Shown one piece after another: positions 1-7,720 of a stretch of 9,559 bases of DNA. Below the pieces are notes generated by a model. The model saw only the letters and a list, made by a program, of their open reading frames with translations, searched no databases and was not told the origin of the DNA. This stretch comes from Comamonadaceae bacterium. GTDB lineage: Bacteria > Pseudomonadota > Gammaproteobacteria > Burkholderiales > Burkholderiaceae_C. A program made the translations under genes and the position numbers. Every line of letters begins with the position of its first letter. Position 1 is the stretch's first letter. The stretch is taken from NCBI GenBank assembly GCA_947374105.1, contig CANCAO010000039.1:1-9559 (forward strand), written 5' to 3'.

Positions 1-2946
1 GAGCAAGCCCGCGGCAACACCCCAGGTGGTTTGCAATTGGCGAATATTCTCCACCAGGTTTTCTTCGCGCAGGTTACTTGCAGAGAGGTTAATGGCAATG
101 GGCAGTGCGCAGCCTTGGCGCGCCCAGGCGTGGTTCAGGCACAGGCCCGTCGTGATCACCCATCGCGTAAGCGCTTTGATAAGCCCAGTGTGTTCGGCAA
201 GACCAATGAACTCGCTAGGGGGTATGAGTCCCCGCTTGGCGTGCTTCCAGCGGACTAGCCCTTCAGCACCACAGACTCGGCCAGTGGCGAACTCCACTTT
301 CGGTTGCAGATAAAGCAACAAATCACCGTTTTCAATCGCACGCCGCAGCTCCACGGCCATCATCAAGCGGCCCGATTCGGCCTGGTTCTTGACCGAATCA
401 AAAATGACATGCCTCACATCTTTTTTCTTCGCCAGATGCAAGGCGATATCCATGTTTCGAAACAGATCGTGCGGTGTTGAACCGTGCTCAGGAAACAGGA
501 CAACACCGATTCTTGCCGAGATCTCGAGCGGAATGTCGGCAATCTGGAACGGATGCGATAAGGCGTCTTCCAGGCGCTGCACTAGCAGCATGGCGGCGTT
601 GATACCGCTGTCGGGCAAAAGGATGGCGAATTCATCACCGCGCAGACGCGCAACCTTGGCGAACTCGGAGACGACGGCACTCAATCGTGCGCCAAACTCC
701 CGTAGCAGTTGATCGCCGTGGCTGAAACCCAGGACATCATTGATCTCGCTCAGCCGTTCGATATTGGTTTGCAACACGGCAAATGGCTGGTTACAGCGCT
801 TGCTGATATCGATGGCCGTCACTAGAAATTCGGTGAACTGCGTTTCGTTTGGCAGTCCCGTGAGGGCATCGTAATGTGTCAGGCGTTTTATTTTCTCCTG
901 GAATTTTTGCTGCTCAACGCGCGTGCGCAAATTAACGACTCCAAAAGCCAGATCGTCAGCCAAATCGGTGAGCAACATGACTTCATCCGCGTTGAAGGTG
1001 TCTGGATCGGCGTCCCAAATGACAAGAGCCCCGAAGACCTCGTCACCGATGCGCAGCGGGCAGGCAACACCGCACGCCATACCTTCCAGATGTGCCCGCC
1101 AAGGTGCGAAATTCGGATCGACGTGCATGTCTCGGGCCACAATCGTTTGCTGTGTGCGGATTGCCATGCTGACTGCGCTGCGACCACGCTCATCATCAAC
1201 ATCGCTGACGTTTAGCAGACTCAAGGAGGTAAGGCCACCTGGGTAGCCCTGCTCAGCCATGGGTCGCAGTGGTTTGGATTCGCCCTCATTTCGGTACCAC
1301 ACCACGGCCCTGTCGTAATCGCCAGTGGCCACGATGACACGGCACATGTTTTCGAGCAACGCCTGCTCATGAGTCGCGCGCAGCATGGTGCGGTTACTCT
1401 CGCTCAAGGTTTTAAGTGCGCGACTCACATTATTCAGTTCGTGCACGTGACGTTCGAGTTCGACATTCAGTAGCTGAATTTTGCTTTCGGCTTGTTTTCG
1501 CTCGGTGATCTCGGTTCCCAGAACATAGTAGCCAAGCACCCAACCCTGCTCATCACGTTTGGGCATGTAGTGAATGACCTGCCAGACCCCGGGGAAAGGC
1601 TGCCAGTCGTAGCTTTGCGGATCTCCCTGTAGTGCCTTGGCGATGAGCGGAGCAGCAGTTGCATAGCGATCATCGCCCAGGATTTCACGTACCGTTAATC
1701 CCGAGATGTCAGTTGACCCAGGCGCGAAGCGCTCGCGGTACTGATCATTGACATAAACGTAGCGCTGCCTTGCATCAACGTAGGCGATCATCGCTGGCAC
1801 ATTGCTGATCACACTGCGCAGATGATCTTCGCTGTCACGCAGTTGCTCCGTCCGCTCTTGTACGCGCTGTTCCAGAAGTTCGTTGTGCTCGCGGATCGTC
1901 CGTTGGGCTTGCCGCTCAAAGGTAACATCCCGAAAAACGAGCACGACACCGCTCACCCGCCCTGCGTCATCACGTATGGGTGCCGCACTATCGGCAATCA
2001 GACATTCACGGCCATCGCGCGCGATGAGCAAGGTGTGATTGGCAAGACCCTGCATTTCACCGGTCGCAAGCACCTTCGCCACCGGCACCTCGCCCGGCAC
2101 ACGCGTTTCTTCTTCAACAATGCGGAACACTTCGTTGACGGGACGTCCCTGTGCTTGGGAAAAGGGCCAACCAGTGAGTCGTTCTGCCACCGGATTCATG
2201 CGGGTAATACGCCCGTCGGCGTCCGTCGCCAGCACCGCATCGCCGATCGAATTCAGCGTGATGGAAAGGTTTATCTCGCTATCGGCAAGTGCCCGTTGGC
2301 TTTCCTCCGTATCCTGCAACTGACGTCGAATCAGGACATAGGTCGCCATCAGCAGCGCGAGCAACAGCAGCGATACGAGTACGCCGGAAGCAACCATGTA
2401 TTGGTGCGCCTGCAACTGCCTTCCGATGCGACCCACCAGCAGGTCACGCTCCTCCGCCTCCATCTCCCGCAATATCAAGGACGCTTGCTCTCGTGTTTCC
2501 TCCAGCGGAACACTGGCTATGAAAGCATGGGCCGCTTGAGCACCTTGCGTCTTGCGGATTAATTCCACTTGTCTGGAAATCGCAAGGCGCTGGTTAATAA
2601 CCTCATATAGTCGCGCCCAGCGCTCTTGCTGGCTGGCACTGTCGCTCGTGAGTTGTCTGATTCGGTGCAATGTGATTTCCCGTTCTGAAATCGCTGCATC
2701 GCGCTCGACGATCCGCGCCGGATCGCCTGAAATTCTGTAGCTTTGCGTGCTCAATTGAATTTGAACCGTATCAGCCATGATACGGGTGAGGCCATAAAGC
2801 ACCTCATGGGTGCGAGAGACCAAGCGCTCAGTGCTAACAGTGTCACCAGCCAACTTCCACGTGGCAAGAGCAAGCCCCACAACCACAAGCATGGCGGAGG
2901 TGAACGCAAGCAACACTTTGAATCGAAAACCAGGCCAGAATTTCAC
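1..2946 (-). CDS. Membrane-bound CHASE3-PAS-PAS-GAF-GGDEF-EAL c-di-GMP signalling protein (C-terminus beyond window)
   Basis: The frame is open from a GTG at 2946 to the window edge: 982 residues, no stop. An in-frame TGA at 2965-2967 and a good ribosome-binding site make GTG the only sensible start. Domains in order: TM helix about 10-32; a helical periplasmic CHASE3-like domain about 40-175, with the typical S-Y-R-I-S-G-D stretch and E-rich C-terminal helix; TM about 184-206; PAS about 225-345; coiled coil about 350-370; PAS about 370-490; GAF about 525-680; GGDEF about 690-850; EAL from about 865, roughly half visible. The GGDEF signature reads RGDEF (769-773), and the first metal-binding Asp of the D-x-D-x-F stretch is Asn728; guanine-binding N736 and the following GD are kept. 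I see no RxxD inhibitory site. The EAL motif reads EGL (E895); QPK (881-883) and the Asn of NLSA remain. Inference: an inner-membrane sensor acting mainly through EAL, as phosphodiesterase or c-di-GMP binder, with GGDEF probably regulatory. The ligands of CHASE3, PAS and GAF are unknown, and the missing C-terminus holds the remaining EAL catalytic residues. Confidence 0.93.
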   Translation of the reverse strand, partial: MKFWPGFRFKVLLAFTSAMLVVVGLALATWKLAGDTVSTERLVSRTHEVLYGLTRIMADTVQIQLSTQSYRISGDPARIVERDAAISEREITLHRIRQLTSDSASQQERWARLYEVINQRLAISRQVELIRKTQGAQAAHAFIASVPLEETREQASLILREMEAEERDLLVGRIGRQLQAHQYMVASGVLVSLLLLALLMATYVLIRRQLQDTEESQRALADSEINLSITLNSIGDAVLATDADGRITRMNPVAERLTGWPFSQAQGRPVNEVFRIVEEETRVPGEVPVAKVLATGEMQGLANHTLLIARDGRECLIADSAAPIRDDAGRVSGVVLVFRDVTFERQAQRTIREHNELLEQRVQERTEQLRDSEDHLRSVISNVPAMIAYVDARQRYVYVNDQYRERFAPGSTDISGLTVREILGDDRYATAAPLIAKALQGDPQSYDWQPFPGVWQVIHYMPKRDEQGWVLGYYVLGTEITERKQAESKIQLLNVELERHVHELNNVSRALKTLSESNRTMLRATHEQALLENMCRVIVATGDYDRAVVWYRNEGESKPLRPMAEQGYPGGLTSLSLLNVSDVDDERGRSAVSMAIRTQQTIVARDMHVDPNFAPWRAHLEGMACGVACPLRIGDEVFGALVIWDADPDTFNADEVMLLTDLADDLAFGVVNLRTRVEQQKFQEKIKRLTHYDALTGLPNETQFTEFLVTAIDISKRCNQPFAVLQTNIERLSEINDVLGFSHGDQLLREFGARLSAVVSEFAKVARLRGDEFAILLPDSGINAAMLLVQRLEDALSHPFQIADIPLEISARIGVVLFPEHGSTPHDLFRNMDIALHLAKKKDVRHVIFDSVKNQAESGRLMMAVELRRAIENGDLLLYLQPKVEFATGRVCGAEGLVRWKHAKRGLIPPSEFIGLAEHTGLIKALTRWVITTGLCLNHAWARQGCALPIAINLSASNLREENLVENIRQLQTTWGVAAGLL

Positions 2947-2954
2947 AGAAATTG

Positions 2955-2959
2955 CCCCT
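2955..2959 (-). promoter_or_regulatory. Ribosome-binding site AGGGG fixing the GTG start of the CHASE3-GGDEF-EAL gene
   Basis: AGGGG lies 8 nt before the GTG at 2946-2944 on the minus strand. The in-frame TGA at 2965-2967 leaves no room for an earlier start. The first in-frame ATG falls inside the first membrane helix, so GTG is preferred. Confidence 0.7.
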
Positions 2960-3017
2960 AACCTTCAATAAGACCCCCTCATCTTCGGATTTTCTAACAT
3001 TGTGTCACCCGTTACCA

Positions 3018-3052
3018 GTTTTACCCCTCGGAACTGGGTGGGTTTTACCCCT
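3018..3052. repeat. Two 11-bp direct repeats (GTTTTACCCCT) overlapping an inverted repeat, between the globin and c-di-GMP genes
   Basis: GTTTTACCCCT occurs exactly at 3018-3028 and 3042-3052, starts 24 bp apart. The second copy ends on the first base of the globin stop codon (plus-strand coordinates). An inverted repeat, CCAGTT (3015-3020) and AACTGG (3032-3037), overlaps the first copy. No T-run follows on the minus strand, so it does not look like an intrinsic terminator. It lies about 70-105 bp upstream of the GTG of the c-di-GMP gene, where an activator or repressor could bind. I do not recognise the motif, and no convincing sigma-70 promoter is visible in the gap. A regulatory role is inferred from position and repetition alone. 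Confidence 0.45.
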
Positions 3053-3492
3053 TACTTCACACTGATTTGTGACATTTTTCTTACTGACAAACCGTGGTTC
3101 ACTAACCAGTCTGCGGTCTGAAAAAACGAGTTGCGCAGTCGGATTCGCAAGGTGGCATCCACTCCCGTGTCACCCATGGCCTGATCCATACAGGCCAGCC
3201 ACTGGTCGCGTTCTTGGATGCCGATATTGAAGGGCATGTGACGCGCGCGCAGACGCGGGTGACCGAACTGCTCGGTGTAGAGCTGCGGACCACCGAGCCA
3301 ACCCGTCAAGAACATGAAGAGATGATCCCGCGCACGTGTCAAATCCGGGCCGTGGGCGGCGCGCAGCACGGCGTAAGCAGGTTCCAACTCCATCAGGTCA
3401 TAAAAGCGCTCTGTCAGGGCCTTGACGCGGGCTTCGCCGCCGATCCATTCAAAAGGGGTGTCGAAAGGGGGGGTGTCTTCTATTTTCATCAT
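3052..3492 (-). CDS. Group II truncated haemoglobin (2/2 globin, YjbI/GlbO type)
   Basis: A small cytoplasmic haem protein that binds O2 and related ligands; group II members are tied to NO or peroxide handling, O2 chemistry or redox sensing, and which applies here cannot be read from sequence. From the ATG at 3492 it has 146 residues. Hallmarks, numbered from that ATG: GGEA near the N-terminus; distal B10 Tyr in RFYDLM (Y31); GWLGGP (64-69); the proximal haem His in the RARH block (H85); and the group II/III G8 Trp in ERDQW (W98). The start is uncertain. An in-frame GTG at 3525 would add 11 residues, and a second ATG follows at 3489; none has a clear Shine-Dalgarno. I prefer 3492 because homologues usually begin shortly before the GGEA region. 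It follows the permease on the same strand, either as the last gene of that unit or from its own promoter in the AT-rich gap. All key haem-pocket residues are present, so it should be functional. Confidence 0.93.
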   Translation of the reverse strand: MMKIEDTPPFDTPFEWIGGEARVKALTERFYDLMELEPAYAVLRAAHGPDLTRARDHLFMFLTGWLGGPQLYTEQFGHPRLRARHMPFNIGIQERDQWLACMDQAMGDTGVDATLRIRLRNSFFQTADWLVNHGLSVRKMSQISVK

Positions 3493-3525
3493 CAAATCGG
3501 GCTGTAGGCCAATAAAAACATCCAC

Positions 3526-3547
3526 AAGATGCTATTTAATTAATAGC
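3526..3547. promoter_or_regulatory. AT-rich palindrome upstream of the globin, candidate operator (NsrR-like half-site)
   Basis: GCTATT (3531-3536) and AATAGC (3542-3547) are a perfect 6-bp inverted repeat around a 5-bp AT centre, between the permease stop and the globin start, about 35-55 bp before the preferred ATG. Its left side, AAGATGCTATT (3526-3536), matches 10 of 11 positions of the E. coli NsrR half-site as I remember it (AAGATGCYTTT). The right half fits much less well. NsrR is an NO-sensing repressor that often controls globin genes, so an operator is plausible but unproven. The AT-rich stretch may also hold a -10 element. No T-run follows, so it is not an obvious terminator. Confidence 0.35.
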
Positions 3548-3552
3548 AAAAA

Positions 3553-6075
3553 TTACTGCGCCGCCCGCCGTAAAGTCTCCACCACTGGGCGCTGTAACAC
3601 CGCGCGCAAGCCCCACCAGCCTGCGGCCAGTGCCAGCACGGCCCCGGCCAATGCGCCCGCCAACGGCACCCACCACGTCACCGTCCATTCAAAGTTGAAG
3701 ACATAGTGCGCTAGCGCCCAGCCCACGGCGGCGGCAACGAGCGAGGCCAAAAAGCCCGCCAGCAGCCCGACCCCGGCCAGCTCCGCGCGCTGCACTTGGC
3801 GCAGCAAGCGCGCGCTGGCCCCTACGGCGCGCATGATGGCGAACTCTCGGGCGCGCTCCTCGCTGGTGGCGCTCACGGCGGCAAACAGCACGACCAAGCC
3901 CGAGGCCAGCGTAAAGACAAAGAGAAACTCCACCACCCGGATCACCTGATCAAGCAAGCGCTGTACCTGCGCCAGCGTGCGGCCCAAGTCCACCTGCGTG
4001 ATGTTGGGGAAACGCCGTACCAGGGCGTTGTCAAAACCGGGGGTTGCAGGTGCGCGGAAGGCGCTCAAAAACGTGCTGGGCACATCCGGCATCTGACTCA
4101 CCGGGTAGATGACAAAGAAGTTAGCCCGCATGGAACCCCAGTCCACCTTGCGCAGCGAGGTGATGGTGGACTCGGTGGCGACACCGCCCACCTCAAAACG
4201 CAGGCGGTCGCCGAGCTTGAGGCTGAGGGTTTTGGCAATGCCCTCTTCCACGCTGATCGCATCGCGTTCTTCGTCTTGCCAGCGCCCAGCCACGATGGCG
4301 TTGTGCGCAGGCGGCGTGGCGCTGTGCGAGAGATTGAACTCGCGGTCCACCAGGCGCTGGGCGCGCTCGTCGGCGTAATCTTTAGGACCAACCGCCTGAC
4401 CATTCACCGCCACCAGACGGCCACGAATCATGGGGTACCAGTCATAGCGGCTCACCCCGCCCTCACGCAGTGCCTGCTGAAACGCAGGCCCTTGCTCCGG
4501 CATGACGTTGATGACAAAACGGTTCGGTGCATCGGCCGGTGTGGCCTGGCGCCAACTGGTGATGAGGTCGGTGCGCAGCAAAACCAGCAACACCAACGCC
4601 AGCAGGCCCACAGCCAAACTGCTGACCTGCACCACGGCATAGACCGGGCGGGCTGAAATCTGCCGTGTGGCCAGCACCAGCCAACGCGGTGCGGTGGTCT
4701 CGTTCACCGTGCGGCGCAAGCCCTTGACGGCAAGCCAACTGAGCGATGCAAACACCGCCCCCGCCCCCGCAAAACCACCCACCGTAATCAGGCCGAGCTT
4801 GAGGTCACTGCTGGCCACCAGTAGCAGGGCCGCAAAGCCCGCCACACCCAGGGCCAGCACACCCATCGAAAGCGGTTTAAGCCCACCCACATCACGCCGC
4901 ATCACACGCAGCGGTGGCACCTGCGCCAGTTGCAGCACCGGTGGCAGGCCAAAGGCCAGCAACAGCGTCAGCCCCATGCCAAAACCCAAAAGCACCGGCC
5001 AAACGCTGGCCGCAGGCAGTGCTGTTTCCACCAGGCCCGACAGCAGCACAACAAAGCCGAGATGCACCGCATAACCCGCCGACACACCGACCGCGCTGGC
5101 GGCCAAGCCGATCAAGAAGAATTCAAACCCATAACTGCGCGCAATGGTAGCTTGACTCAAGCCCAGCACCCGCAGCATGGCGCAATCGTCCAGATGATTC
5201 AGTGCAAAACCGCGCGCCGCCAGCCCCACGGCCACCGCGCTCAGCAGGGCTGACAACAGGGCCACGAGGTTGAGGAACTTCTCGGCACGCTCCAGCGTCT
5301 GGGCCATCTCAGGGCGGCCACTCTCTAGCGACTCCAGACGCAGGCCTCTAAGTTGCTTTTGTTCAATGTCTTGCGCCGCCGCTTGGGTGAACGCGGCCAC
5401 CGCTTTATCTGCACCCGCAACAGCCAGTCGGTAGGTCAAGCGACTGGCGGGTTGTATCAGCCGCGTGGCGGTCAAGTCCGCGTCATTGAGCAGCACGCGC
5501 GGTGAGAAGTTAATGAAGCCTGTGCCCCGGTCCGGCTCAATCACGATCACACGCGCAACGCGCAGGCGGGCATCGCCCAACAGCACGTCGTCGCCCATCT
5601 GCAAGCCCAGCGCCTCCAGCAGCGGCGCATCAACCCAAACTTCACCGGGGGCCGGGATGTCTCGCGTCTTGATCTCAGGCGTACCCGCTGCGGCGCTGAC
5701 GGTGAGCGAACCCCGCAAAGGGTAGCCCGCCTGCACCGCCTTCAAGGCCACCAACTTGCTCGCCCCACCCTGGGCATCTGGCGCGCGCGCCATGGTGGGG
5801 AAGCTGACCGAACTTGCCACCGCAAGCCCAAGCCCTTGGGCGCGCTGGGTGAAGTCAGCCGAGGGCGCGTTGTCGCTGACGATGACCGCGTCCCCACCCA
5901 AGAGTTGGCGCGCATCGCGTTGCAAACCGCCCTTGATGCGATCGGCGAAGAAACCTACCGAGGTGAGTGCGGCTACAGCTAGGGCGACTGAGAGCAGCAG
6001 CACACGCAATTCACCTGAGCGCAGGTCACGCCAGAGGGTTTGCCAGCCGAGTTGCCAGAAGGGGATTTGTTTCAT
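3553..6075 (-). CDS. ybbP: Large FtsX/MacB-type ABC transporter permease (YbbP-like)
   Basis: An 840-residue inner-membrane protein, close to the usual length (about 800-850) of YbbP-type permeases. After a short cytoplasmic N-terminus comes one TM helix (about 23-45) and a large periplasmic domain (46-265). The first FtsX core follows (268-390: three helices, with a cytoplasmic D-D-C-A-M-L-R-V-L-G coupling stretch near 296-305). Then come further helices (about 402-421, 429-450, 480-501), a second periplasmic domain (about 505-712), and the second FtsX core (about 715-830) with EERAREFAIMRAVGAS at 739-754, the typical segment that contacts the ATPase. YbbP works with the ATPase YbbA in E. 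coli; this family is thought to drive movement or extraction at the periplasmic face rather than classical import, and the substrate is not established. No ATPase gene lies nearby. It starts 27 bp after murB, so co-transcription is likely. The Shine-Dalgarno is weak. Family assignment is strong; substrate unknown. Confidence 0.92.
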   Translation of the reverse strand: MKQIPFWQLGWQTLWRDLRSGELRVLLLSVALAVAALTSVGFFADRIKGGLQRDARQLLGGDAVIVSDNAPSADFTQRAQGLGLAVASSVSFPTMARAPDAQGGASKLVALKAVQAGYPLRGSLTVSAAAGTPEIKTRDIPAPGEVWVDAPLLEALGLQMGDDVLLGDARLRVARVIVIEPDRGTGFINFSPRVLLNDADLTATRLIQPASRLTYRLAVAGADKAVAAFTQAAAQDIEQKQLRGLRLESLESGRPEMAQTLERAEKFLNLVALLSALLSAVAVGLAARGFALNHLDDCAMLRVLGLSQATIARSYGFEFFLIGLAASAVGVSAGYAVHLGFVVLLSGLVETALPAASVWPVLLGFGMGLTLLLAFGLPPVLQLAQVPPLRVMRRDVGGLKPLSMGVLALGVAGFAALLLVASSDLKLGLITVGGFAGAGAVFASLSWLAVKGLRRTVNETTAPRWLVLATRQISARPVYAVVQVSSLAVGLLALVLLVLLRTDLITSWRQATPADAPNRFVINVMPEQGPAFQQALREGGVSRYDWYPMIRGRLVAVNGQAVGPKDYADERAQRLVDREFNLSHSATPPAHNAIVAGRWQDEERDAISVEEGIAKTLSLKLGDRLRFEVGGVATESTITSLRKVDWGSMRANFFVIYPVSQMPDVPSTFLSAFRAPATPGFDNALVRRFPNITQVDLGRTLAQVQRLLDQVIRVVEFLFVFTLASGLVVLFAAVSATSEERAREFAIMRAVGASARLLRQVQRAELAGVGLLAGFLASLVAAAVGWALAHYVFNFEWTVTWWVPLAGALAGAVLALAAGWWGLRAVLQRPVVETLRRAAQ

Positions 6076-6102
6076 TGATTGAGCTTATCTAGTTTTCATA
6101 AC

Positions 6103-7185
6103 TCAGACCACAACCGGCTCTGCTTCCAACAAAATCCCAAACCGCTCATACACACTGGTCTGTATCGCCTTGGCCAAAGTCATCACCTCACCACCGGTAG
6201 CCCCATCAGAACCCGAGACAGAAACTCCCCGGTTCACCAGCACCAGCGCCTGTTTCTCATAAACGCCCGCCTGCCCGACCGACTTGCCCTTCCAGCCACA
6301 GGCGTCGATCAACCAACCCGCCGCCAATTTCACGCGACCATCGGCCAGTCGGTAGTGCACGATCTTGGGATCGCGCGCGATGATGTCGGCGCACTGCTCG
6401 GGGGTGACTGTGGGATTTTTGAAAAAACTGCCCGCATTGCCGATCATGGCGGGGTCGGGCAGTTTTGCGCGACGGATCTCGCAGATCCACTCAAACAACT
6501 GCTGCGCCGTAGGGCTCGTCACCCCGGCCTGCGCCTGTTTTTTCTCGATGTCCAAGTAGCCCATCACGGGCTTCCAAGGTTTTGGCAGGCGAAAACGAAC
6601 ACAGGTGATGAGCGCGCGGCCTGCCAGGCCCAAGCCAGAAAATCGGCCTGAGGCCCCATCAGCAGGAGCCGGCGCATGCTTGAACACCGAGTCGCGGTAG
6701 TCAAACGCGCACTGCGCGGCATTGAGTGTGAAGGTTTGGCCAGTCTGCAAATCCACGGCGTCCAGCGACTCAAAACGGTCTTGCAGTTCCAAGCCGTAAG
6801 CCCCGATGTTTTGCACCGGGGCAGCACCCACCGTGCCGGGAATCAGGGCCAGGTTCTCTAGGCCGGGTAGGCCTTGGGCCAGCGTCCAAGCGACAACGTC
6901 GTGCCAATTTTCGCCTGCGCCGGCCTCCACAATCCAGGCGCGCGAAGTGTCTTCCAGCACGCGCAGGCCCTTGATTTCGACCTTGAGCACAACAGCTTTG
7001 ACGTCTCCCGTGAGCACGATGTTGCTGCCTCCGCCCAAGATGAACTTGGGTGCCTGGCCCAGCACCGGGTCAGCCAATAGTTGCAAAAGATCACTCGTGC
7101 TGGCGATGCGCACCAAGGTGTGCGCCTTGGCCACGATGTGAAAGGTGTTGTAAGGCTGGAGCGGGACGTTTTTCTCGACTAACAT
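6103..7185 (-). CDS. murB: UDP-N-acetylenolpyruvoylglucosamine reductase MurB (type I)
   Basis: A cytoplasmic flavoenzyme of peptidoglycan synthesis that uses NADPH and FAD to reduce UDP-GlcNAc-enolpyruvate to UDP-MurNAc. It has 360 residues, slightly longer than E. coli MurB (about 342). Visible family marks: NTF (13-15) in the N-terminal FAD domain; the flavin loop GGGSN (51-55); [17 protein letters not shown] (115-131); YRDS (163-166), carrying the active-site Arg (R164); [10 protein letters not shown] (249-258), with the catalytic proton-donor Ser at S253; and a C-terminal LEAE, which supplies the catalytic Glu. The YRDS-S-FKH arrangement with its following loop fits the type I (E. coli-like) class. 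A loop of about 20 residues rich in Ala and Gly (171-190) may explain the extra length. The ATG at 7185 has GAGAG-like purines about 10 nt upstream. It is divergent from yajQ across 40 bp and is probably the first gene of the unit with the permease. All essential residues are present. Confidence 0.97.
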   Translation of the reverse strand: MLVEKNVPLQPYNTFHIVAKAHTLVRIASTSDLLQLLADPVLGQAPKFILGGGSNIVLTGDVKAVVLKVEIKGLRVLEDTSRAWIVEAGAGENWHDVVAWTLAQGLPGLENLALIPGTVGAAPVQNIGAYGLELQDRFESLDAVDLQTGQTFTLNAAQCAFDYRDSVFKHAPAPADGASGRFSGLGLAGRALITCVRFRLPKPWKPVMGYLDIEKKQAQAGVTSPTAQQLFEWICEIRRAKLPDPAMIGNAGSFFKNPTVTPEQCADIIARDPKIVHYRLADGRVKLAAGWLIDACGWKGKSVGQAGVYEKQALVLVNRGVSVSGSDGATGGEVMTLAKAIQTSVYERFGILLEAEPVVV

Positions 7186-7225
7186 TGTCCGATTCTCTCA
7201 CCTGCACTTTTTCTGGAAATTTGCC
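7186..7225. promoter_or_regulatory. Divergent murB/yajQ intergenic region, expected to hold or border both promoters
   Basis: Only 40 bp separate two divergent start codons, so promoters for both genes must lie here or extend into the neighbouring coding ends. I could not pick -35 and -10 boxes with confidence. The run CTGGAAATTT before the yajQ ATG offers at best a weak GGAA ribosome-binding site. Confidence 0.3.
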
Positions 7226-7711
7226 ATGCCCTCGTTTGACACCGTTTGTGAAGTTGACCTGCCCAAGGTCAAAAATGCGGTCAGTAACACCGCCAAAGAA
7301 ATCGCTACGCGCTTTGATTTCAAAGGGACGGCGGCGGCCATTGAAATCAAGGATAAAGAGATCACCCTGATCGGCGACGCCGAGTTCCAGCTCGCCCAGG
7401 TGGAAGACATCCTGCGCAACAAGCTGACCAAACAGGAGGTGGACGTGCGCTTTCTGGACAAGGGCGATGTGCAAAAAATCGGCGGCGACAAGGTCAAGCA
7501 GGTCATCAAGGTGCGCAACGGCATTGAGACCGAGTTGTCCAAAAAAATCCAGCGCCTGATCAAGGACAGCAAACTCAAGGTGCAAGCGTCCATCCAAGGT
7601 GACGCGGTGCGGGTGAACGGCACCAAACGTGACGATCTGCAAGCCGCCATGGCGCTGGTGCGCAAAGACATCACCGATGTGCCTTTGAGCTTCAACAACT
7701 TCCGCGATTAA
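7226..7711 (+). CDS. yajQ: YajQ family nucleotide-binding protein (UPF0234)
   Basis: A 161-residue soluble protein of normal family length, with the characteristic opening [18 protein letters not shown], the RFDFKGT block near residues 29-35, I-x-[16 protein letters not shown] near 70-80, and a family-typical end with P-L-S-F-N-N-F-R. It should fold as two ferredoxin-like repeats. YajQ proteins bind nucleic acids or nucleotides; a Xanthomonas member has been reported as a c-di-GMP receptor that interacts with a transcription factor, and E. coli YajQ has been linked to phage and tRNA/GTP binding. Whether this copy binds c-di-GMP cannot be decided from sequence. The ATG at 7226 is well placed. 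The protease gene begins 9 bp downstream, so the two are probably co-transcribed. Family identity is near certain, function only partly known. Confidence 0.97.
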   Translation: MPSFDTVCEVDLPKVKNAVSNTAKEIATRFDFKGTAAAIEIKDKEITLIGDAEFQLAQVEDILRNKLTKQEVDVRFLDKGDVQKIGGDKVKQVIKVRNGIETELSKKIQRLIKDSKLKVQASIQGDAVRVNGTKRDDLQAAMALVRKDITDVPLSFNNFRD

Positions 7712-7713
7712 GG
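7710..7713 (+). promoter_or_regulatory. Ribosome-binding site AAGG of the aspartic protease gene, overlapping the yajQ stop
   Basis: AAGG at 7710-7713 overlaps the last bases of the yajQ TAA and sits 7 nt before the ATG at 7721. This supports that start and close coupling of the two genes. Confidence 0.5.
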
Positions 7714-7720
7714 TATCGCC

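Noticed and set aside
1822..2562. Plus-strand open frame of 246 codons opposite the c-di-GMP gene
   Set aside because: It lies fully antisense to well-recognised CHASE3, TM and PAS sequence, has no recognisable domain, and its composition (many His, Arg, Gln) is typical of an antisense shadow.
3015..3037. CCAGTT/AACTGG inverted repeat as an intrinsic terminator of the globin transcript
   Set aside because: The stem is only 6 bp with an 11-nt loop, and no T-run follows on the minus strand.
3796..4656. Plus-strand open frame of 286 codons opposite the permease
   Set aside because: It is antisense to the confident FtsX permease, low in complexity (His, Gln, Gly, Arg rich), and matches no family I know.
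6082..6099. Tiny frame ATG-AAA-ACT-AGA-TAA in the murB/permease gap (minus strand)
   Set aside because: A four-codon frame in 27 bp can arise by chance, and there is no ribosome-binding site or sign of attenuation.
6079..6651. Plus-strand open frame of 190 codons opposite murB
   Set aside because: Antisense to conserved MurB motifs including the catalytic Ser region; no family resemblance.
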